DNA from: Patescibacteria group bacterium | GTDB lineage: Bacteria > Patescibacteriota > Minisyncoccia > Minisyncoccales > Minisyncoccaceae | Direction of reading: 5' to 3' | DNA: 9,344 nt | NCBI GenBank assembly: GCA_030156465.1 | Contig: JASGMO010000022.1 | Location: 1-9,344, forward strand | Shown here: piece after piece, positions 5,844-9,344 of the stretch | How positions within the stretch are numbered: the first letter of the stretch is position 1 | Layout: each line of letters starts with the position of its first letter | Notes under the pieces: generated by a model | The model's database searches: none | Told to the model about the DNA's origin: nothing | The model's input: the letters and a program-made list of their open reading frames with translations, nothing else | Position numbers and translations under genes: made by a program

Positions 5844-6692
5844 ATGAAACAAAAACTATTATTAATATCATTTGTATTATGCCTTGTTCTGATGGGTTTT
5901 GCCTCATCAAACGTTAGTGCTAGCAGTGGTGTTGCTGCCTACTATGTTGGTCCAGGGGAGTCATACTTAGTAACACTAGATGGAGCTGAACGGTTCATAA
6001 CAAACACAGCTGCTTCCACTATATTTATCCCTGCACGCACACTTGCCGAACAACAGTCCTTTATAAATAATTTACCTTCCGGAGTTCTTGATTTTTTGAC
6101 GTTTGTAGACCCTAGAGATGAAAATATTTATCCCCAAGTACAAATCGGCACCCAAATTTGGATGGCTAAAAACCTAGCTTATCTTCCTTCTGTAGTTGGT
6201 CCTGCAATAGGAAGCGGAACAACTCCTTACTACTACGTCCATGGCTACGACGGAACATCCGTTTCTGCTGCAAAGGCAACGACGAACTACGCTACCCACG
6301 GCGCCCTCTATAATTGGGTGGCAGCTTCCTCCGCCTGTCCCGTGGGTTGGCATCTGCCCACAGATGCAGAAGTACATATCTTAGAAGCACAACTTTCTAC
6401 TGGCACTTGTGACGCATCCAGCTACCAAATATGGGACTGCCAGCCGGCTGGCGCCAGACTTGTTAGCTCTACGTATTCTGCCTTCCCCGCCCTTTCGGGA
6501 GGGGTATCACCATGCGCAACACCTGCAGGATGGTACTCCCTCGGAATTGGCCATTTCTGGACATCCACCAACTCCTCCCCCACTTGGTCGAACCTAAACG
6601 TCGGCAGGGTACTCTGGCCAGGCAATGAAGGTATATGGCGTGAAAACTTCGATCACTGCCTTGGCGCGTCAGTCCGTTGCTTGAAAGACTGA
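5844..6692 (+). CDS. Secreted FISUMP-domain protein, candidate DGR variable protein
   Basis: This 282-residue protein has a signal peptide (hydrophobic 4-20, likely cleavage after VSA at 26) and a short unassigned N-terminal domain to about residue 90. A Fibrobacter succinogenes major paralogous (FISUMP) domain fills residues 91-282: QVQIGTQIWMAKNLAYL (98-114), GALYNWVAASSACPVGWHLP (153-172), a core running to HFWTSTN (237-243), and the closing SVRCLKD (276-282). The fold family is related to the C-type-lectin-like ligand-binding domains used as DGR targets. The C-terminal 45 residues have the composition of a variable region. From about 6114 the DNA is much more GC-rich than its surroundings. 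It is the last gene of the surface operon, and the convergent reverse transcriptase lies 128 bases away. Confidence 0.85.
   Translation: MKQKLLLISFVLCLVLMGFASSNVSASSGVAAYYVGPGESYLVTLDGAERFITNTAASTIFIPARTLAEQQSFINNLPSGVLDFLTFVDPRDENIYPQVQIGTQIWMAKNLAYLPSVVGPAIGSGTTPYYYVHGYDGTSVSAAKATTNYATHGALYNWVAASSACPVGWHLPTDAEVHILEAQLSTGTCDASSYQIWDCQPAGARLVSSTYSAFPALSGGVSPCATPAGWYSLGIGHFWTSTNSSPTWSNLNVGRVLWPGNEGIWRENFDHCLGASVRCLKD
6555..6692 (+). other. Candidate DGR variable region (VR) at the 3' end of the FISUMP gene
   Basis: These are the last 45 codons, from Phe238. By my count 21 of the 45 end in C (aac, tcc, gtc, ggc, ctc, ttc, cac, tgc), in a genome whose other genes prefer A/T third positions. NNC codons are what adenine-specific mutagenesis of AAC template codons produces. 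The positions where FISUMP variable proteins usually differ read V-G-R-V-L-W-P-G-N-E and E-N-F-D-H-C, while the closing SVRCLKD is kept. The 3' end (cagtccgttgcttgaaagac) would be the initiation site for homing. No template copy is visible in this window. Confidence 0.55.
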
Positions 6693-6723
6693 GGTTTTCT
6701 TTGACTAATTTTCTATTATCCTT

Positions 6724-6755
6724 AGCCCAAGGGTTAAGCCTTGGGCTTTTTCTTT
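6724..6755 (+). terminator. Intrinsic terminator of the surface operon; possible DGR-type hairpin
   Basis: A perfect 9-bp stem AGCCCAAGG (6724-6732) / CCTTGGGCT (6739-6747) with loop GTTAAG is followed by a T-rich run. It starts 32 bases after the FISUMP stop. There is no matching T run on the other strand, so it serves the plus strand only. In some DGRs a hairpin just downstream of the variable region aids homing; a double role is possible but untested. Confidence 0.85.
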
Positions 6756-6820
6756 CCTTTTTCTTAGTTTAATTTAATGATTCTTTGTTTTTAACAGCGG
6801 TACTATCTTTATTTATCCTG

Positions 6821-7975
6821 TTATTCTGTTCTTTCTTCTTTTGCCACTTTCTGTTCAATCTTCACTATTCTTTTGTCAATTTCTTTGATCAAACTGGTCA
6901 ATTCTTTCAGTTGGTCTAATATCTGCTTTTGCTGATATTTAAGCCCAAGATGCTCTAAACTTCTTTCGTTAGGTGATTTTATTTGACCACTTTTACTTGT
7001 CTTTGTCCTTCTTTTCTTATAAACAAGGGTCTTTTTTGATGCCTTTATCTCCGCAAGTGACTTTAATCCCATACTTTTGATTACTTCATTAGTTAGTAAT
7101 AAGTTTCCTTGTTTGTTTTTACTGTCCTTGTTTCTTGATAGGTATCGGCGCAATCTCATACGGATAAAAGAATCAAGCTTTTCAAACTCTTGTCTACAAG
7201 AAGCATACTTGTAGTAGTGTCCGAAACCTAAGATTTTATTATTCAATAATTTAATGATTGCTTTTTCTGGTTTCTTTTTAGTAAGATGAGTTATTTTAAT
7301 AATCTTATCCTTGAATTCATTTACTTTACTTTCTTTGATGGTAAAGTGTCCGGCATAGAAATCAAAACCAATAAAATCAACCTTGTCTTTATGGAACTTG
7401 CCTGATTTTAGTTTCTTTTCATTTATTTCCAAGTTTAATCTTTTCAGTTCTGGATTTACTATTTCTCTTAAAATCTTTTCTGGTTCTTTTTTATCTTTGC
7501 AGAAGATAATATAGTCATCTGCTTGTCTTAGAAAAGGTCGAGGGATTTTCAAATCTAAATTAAGAAGGAAAATACAAGAGAAGACATAGGAAAGGGGAGA
7601 TCCTATTGTAATTCCTTTGCCATATGGACTGGAGTTTAAGTATTTAGGAAGATTATCTTTTAAGTGTCTTTTTGCTCTTCTTGAGGGTGATTTTCCGAAG
7701 ATTGATTCTACTTCTTTAATCAATGCTTCATGGCAAATTGATGGATAGTAAAGACGAATATCAAACTTTAAGAAATAGGGATGTGATTTTGATTTTTCTT
7801 TAATAAATCTTAACTTTTTGTAAGGAATTGACTGAATTAGATAATGCTCAGGAAGTTTCTCTCTTAATCTTGGTCTGATTTTTCTAAGGAGGAATCTTGC
7901 TAGTTTCTTTTCCTCTGCTTTTTGGAGTGCCTTATTTGTCTTGTAATAGGGAAGATTGTCAGTATTTTTTGCCAT
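6821..7975 (-). CDS. Reverse transcriptase, probable diversity-generating retroelement type
   Basis: This 384-residue RNA-dependent DNA polymerase shows the RT motifs in order: FDIRLYYPSI (71-80, catalytic Asp72), GITIGSPLSY (121-130), QADDYIIF (151-158, catalytic Asp153-Asp154), INEKKLKSGKF (184-194) and KVDFIGFDF (198-206). Motif 4 aligns with the DGR pattern IGxxxSQ rather than the group II QGxxxSP, although the final Q is Y here. Residues 245-280 (LLNNKILGFGHYYKYAS onward, then FIRMRLRRYLSRNK) resemble the maturase/thumb region shared with group II intron RTs. A basic linker (310-335) and a coiled coil (345-380) make the C-terminus longer than expected. There is no endonuclease domain and no visible intron RNA. 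The gene is convergent with the FISUMP gene. It could instead be an orphan group II-like RT. Confidence 0.85.
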   Translation of the reverse strand: MAKNTDNLPYYKTNKALQKAEEKKLARFLLRKIRPRLREKLPEHYLIQSIPYKKLRFIKEKSKSHPYFLKFDIRLYYPSICHEALIKEVESIFGKSPSRRAKRHLKDNLPKYLNSSPYGKGITIGSPLSYVFSCIFLLNLDLKIPRPFLRQADDYIIFCKDKKEPEKILREIVNPELKRLNLEINEKKLKSGKFHKDKVDFIGFDFYAGHFTIKESKVNEFKDKIIKITHLTKKKPEKAIIKLLNNKILGFGHYYKYASCRQEFEKLDSFIRMRLRRYLSRNKDSKNKQGNLLLTNEVIKSMGLKSLAEIKASKKTLVYKKRRTKTSKSGQIKSPNERSLEHLGLKYQQKQILDQLKELTSLIKEIDKRIVKIEQKVAKEERTE

Positions 7976-8011
7976 ATATTTTTATTTCTTAATAATAATT
8001 GCTTAAGTTCA

Positions 8012-8033
8012 TATAACTCACAAGAGAGTTATA
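8012..8033. repeat. Inverted repeat upstream of the reverse transcriptase
   Basis: TATAACTC (8012-8019) and GAGTTATA (8026-8033) form a perfect 8-bp stem with loop acaaga, starting 37 bases before the RT start on the minus strand. It could be an operator or an RNA hairpin in the RT leader. There is no U tract on either strand, so it is not an intrinsic terminator. Confidence 0.5.
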
Positions 8034-8047
8034 AATCTTAGATAAAA

Positions 8048-8128
8048 AGTATAAAGAATGAAAGGCAAAAGAAAAGGCACTGTTTCTGCCTTTATTGCCT
8101 CAAAAGATGATCATATTTTAACCTGTAC
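8048..8128 (+). pseudogene. Fragment of an HtrA-like protease gene (relic paralogue)
   Basis: These 81 bases align with 8989-9072 of the htrA-like gene in this window. The first 25 bases differ by one substitution (agtataaagaatga, then aggcaaaaga). A 5-base deletion then breaks the frame. The remainder reads GTVSAFIASKDDHILTC against GGSAFIISKDGYVLTC. Most differences are synonymous (gag/gaa, gct/gcc, ttc/ttt, ttg/tta, act/acc), so the ancestor diverged while still a working gene. Similarity ends just before the catalytic His position, and the upstream part is missing too. It is a dead piece of a second protease gene, about 70 bases from the RT start. Confidence 0.8.
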
Positions 8129-8208
8129 AAAAAGCAAAGATCTTATATCATAATCTTTTAATTGTTGTCGTAGTTATAAAAAATAGAAACTTTGTTTATA
8201 AATTAACT

Positions 8209-8600
8209 TTAGATAGGTAATTCCACTCCTAATTGTTTTAATAAAAAGTTATATAAACTAACTGATAGGATAGCAATAAATATCATTGCCCAGAGCTTAA
8301 ATTGATGTTTTTTGTTTTTGTATAAGATTCTTTCTGAATGCTTTACTTTACAGCTATTTCTGAGAATAACATCCTTATTCTTGTAATAAGTTGCAAAGGA
8401 AAATCAAGCAGAAATCCAGCATCCGCAATAGGAGTACAAAGCACAAAAAAAGACCAAGAAAGAATTGCAACAAGAAAGCCATCTTCAGGTCCGTGTTTTG
8501 TTGCAACAAAGATGAAGTATCCCACAAAAAGAAACAATACCAATAGAAACTTTATCAGCACACTCTTTTTGGTCTTGTTTTTTATAATGTCGCGATAATT
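8209..8600 (-). pseudogene. Frame-disrupted integral membrane protein, unknown family
   Basis: On the minus strand a coding-like stretch reads KKSVLIKFLLVLFLFVGYFI, then SWSFFVLCTPIADAGFLLDF and SEIAVK, and stops at 8343. The neighbouring frame then continues HSERILYKNKKHQF, a hydrophobic run WAMIFIAILSVSLYNFLL and GVELPI, stopping at 8209. Together they would make a protein of about 120 residues with two or three membrane segments. The simplest reading is a single frameshift near 8342. The first in-frame ATG (8669) lies inside the tRNA-Ala gene, so it is not a credible start; no other ATG is present, and only GTG/TTG codons near 8550 remain. I do not recognise the family. A shorter intact gene ending at 8343 is the alternative. 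Confidence 0.45.
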
Positions 8601-8627
8601 AGTTTTATTTGTATATAGCTTAAACAG

Positions 8628-8700
8628 TGGACCCAAGGAGACTTGAACTCCTAACCTCTTCCATGCCATGGAAGCGCTCTACCAATTGAGCCATGGGCCC
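8628..8700 (-). tRNA. tRNA-Ala (anticodon GGC)
   Basis: This 73-base cloverleaf has acceptor GGGCCCA / TGGGTCC with discriminator A, a D arm GCTC / GAGC, an anticodon stem CTTCC / GGAAG around loop ATGGCAT (anticodon GGC), and a T arm AGGAG / CTCCT with loop TTCAAGT. The third acceptor pair is G-U, the identity element of tRNA-Ala, which confirms the assignment. The 3' CCA is not encoded. It reads GCC and GCU codons. It lies 6 bases after tRNA-Arg and is probably transcribed with it. Confidence 0.97.
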
Positions 8701-8706
8701 TAAGTG

Positions 8707-8778
8707 TGTCCCCGAAAGGAATCGAACCTTTATCTAGAGCTTAGGAGTCTCTTGTTCTATCCGTTGAACTACGGGGAC
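8707..8778 (-). tRNA. tRNA-Arg (anticodon CCU)
   Basis: This 72-base cloverleaf has acceptor GTCCCCG / CGGGGAC with discriminator A, a D arm GTTC / GAAC, an anticodon stem AGAGA / GCTCT around loop CTCCTAA (anticodon CCT), and a T arm AAAGG / CCTTT with loop TTCGATT. It reads the AGG codon. The base pair closing the anticodon loop is an A-G mismatch (31-39); the rest pairs well. CCA is not encoded. It is the first of the two tRNAs on the minus strand. Confidence 0.95.
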
Positions 8779-8789
8779 TTTCTTTTGAA

Positions 8790-8818
8790 ATAATATCATA
8801 ATTGGTTGTTGTTATCAA
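8790..8818 (-). promoter_or_regulatory. Promoter of the tRNA-Arg/tRNA-Ala pair
   Basis: On the minus strand, TTGATA (8818-8813) and TATTAT (8795-8790) are separated by exactly 17 bases. The expected transcript start, near 8783, lies about 5 bases before the tRNA-Arg 5' end. Its -35 overlaps the -35 of the divergent htrA promoter. Confidence 0.65.
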
Positions 8819-8837
8819 TATATTTTTGTGTTAAAAT
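8809..8837 (+). promoter_or_regulatory. Promoter of the htrA-like gene
   Basis: TTGTTA (8809-8814), 17 bases, then TAAAAT (8832-8837), preceded by TG at 8829-8830 as in an extended -10. Transcription would begin around 8844, directly at the ATG at 8845. No Shine-Dalgarno sequence is present, so this is another probable leaderless message. Confidence 0.6.
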
Positions 8838-8844
8838 ATTTCTA

Positions 8845-9344
8845 ATGAAAACAAAAAAATCACCAATTGTAGAAATAGCAAAAAAGGTTTGTCCTGCAGT
8901 TGTAACTATTGTTGCATCAAAGGACTTGCCTAAGATAGACGACTTTTACTTTCTTCCTTTTCAGGGCGAAAAGGTTGCTTTTCCTAAGAGTATAAAGAAT
9001 GAGAGGCAAAAGACAAAGATAGGCGGTGGCTCTGCTTTCATAATTTCAAAAGATGGATATGTTTTGACTTGTAATCATGTTGTTGAAGAAGATGATGCAC
9101 AATACACTGTCATATGTGACCCTGATCATAGGTACACAGCAGAAGTCCTTTCAAGAGACCCTTTGACAGACACAGCTATTCTTAAGATAAAAGACAAGGA
9201 GTCATTTTCTTTCTTGAAGTTAGCTAATTCTGATGAGGTTGAGCTAGGGGAGTCAGTAATTGCGGTTGGCAATCCATTAGGAGAATTTGAAGATACACTT
9301 TCATCTGGAATTGTTTCAGGATTAAGTAGAAAAATCACAGCATA
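8845..9344 (+). CDS. HtrA/DegP-like trypsin-fold serine protease, 3' part beyond the window
   Basis: The first 166 residues are present and the frame is open to the window end. HtrA proteases degrade or refold damaged proteins, usually outside the cytoplasm. Visible family features are VCPAVVTIVASKDLP (15-29), the glycine-rich IGGGSAFIISKDGYVLTCNH (59-78) with catalytic His78, catalytic Asp109 in RDPLTDTAILKI, and VGNPLGEFEDTLSSGIVSGL (141-160). The GNSGGPL block with the catalytic Ser, and any PDZ domain, would lie further on. The N-terminus is MKTKKSPIVEIAKK with no signal peptide or membrane segment. It may therefore be cytoplasmic or lack a recognisable export signal. The ATG is supported by the promoter 8 bases upstream. 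A relic paralogue lies at 8048-8128. Confidence 0.93.
   Translation, partial: MKTKKSPIVEIAKKVCPAVVTIVASKDLPKIDDFYFLPFQGEKVAFPKSIKNERQKTKIGGGSAFIISKDGYVLTCNHVVEEDDAQYTVICDPDHRYTAEVLSRDPLTDTAILKIKDKESFSFLKLANSDEVELGESVIAVGNPLGEFEDTLSSGIVSGLSRKITA

Noticed and set aside
6174..6625. Open frames on both strands inside the FISUMP gene (minus 6174-6377 and 6422-6625; plus 6409-6597)
   Set aside because: They lie wholly within a strongly supported domain gene and owe their length to its high GC content. They show no recognisable protein features.
6821..7975. Group II intron-encoded protein or CRISPR-associated RT
   Set aside because: No endonuclease domain, no intron RNA structure such as a recognisable domain V, and no CRISPR repeats or cas genes are visible. 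Motif 4 lacks the group II QGxxxSP form. The shared thumb-like region keeps some doubt.
8338..8598. Plus-strand frame of 86 codons opposite the membrane-protein relic
   Set aside because: The minus-strand reading has coherent hydrophobic segments. This one is a polar shadow ending beside the tRNA.
8601..8669. ATG at 8669 as the start of the minus-strand membrane protein
   Set aside because: It lies inside the anticodon-arm region of tRNA-Ala, so the first 20 or so residues would be translated tRNA.
1..9344. CRISPR array or recoded genetic code
   Set aside because: No regularly spaced direct repeats were found. TGA ends the genes at 1874 and 6692 in sensible places, so it is a stop here.

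Overview
The window looks like a piece of a Patescibacteria (CPR) genome, probably Parcubacteria. It is AT-rich and its genes are small and tightly packed. Most starts lack a Shine-Dalgarno sequence, and several promoters lie so close to the ATG that the transcripts would be leaderless or nearly so. The neighbourhood carries protein types common in that group: secreted GYAWSDNIGW-repeat proteins, small membrane proteins with INxLRQ repeats, tail-fibre-like S74 proteins and FISUMP-domain proteins. TGA acts as a stop, so the recoded Gracilibacteria/Absconditabacteria are unlikely. The lineage call is inference from gene content.

Layout. (1) 17-1914: one operon with a near-consensus promoter, two small single-pass membrane proteins, a large secreted repeat/Ig-like protein, and an intrinsic terminator. 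(2) 1957-3930: housekeeping genes, RNase Y (rny) and the histone-like protein HU, ended by a terminator. (3) 3940-4290: a decayed transposase fragment and its repeat-rich flank, directly next to the promoter of the following operon. (4) 4292-6755: a three-gene surface operon: a signal-peptide protein with tail-fibre motifs and a C-terminal S74 chaperone, a membrane-anchored protein with a possible degenerate transglutaminase-like fold, and a secreted FISUMP protein with a GC-rich, lectin-like C-terminus. (5) 6821-7975, minus strand: a reverse transcriptase convergent with that operon. (6) 7976-8627: gene debris, including a fragment of an HtrA paralogue and a frame-disrupted membrane protein. 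(7) 8628-8778, minus strand: tRNA-Arg(CCU) and tRNA-Ala(GGC), divergent from an htrA-like serine protease gene cut off by the window end.

The most interesting system is regions 4-5. The reverse transcriptase has a DGR-type motif-4 layout (IGSPLS), and its neighbour ends in the type of domain used as a diversity-generating retroelement (DGR) target. The last 45 codons of that neighbour are dominated by NNC codons, as expected if AAC template codons had been mutagenised. I found no template repeat inside the window, so activity is unproven. If it is a DGR, the diversified product belongs to a co-transcribed cell-surface operon with an S74-tipped fibre-like protein.
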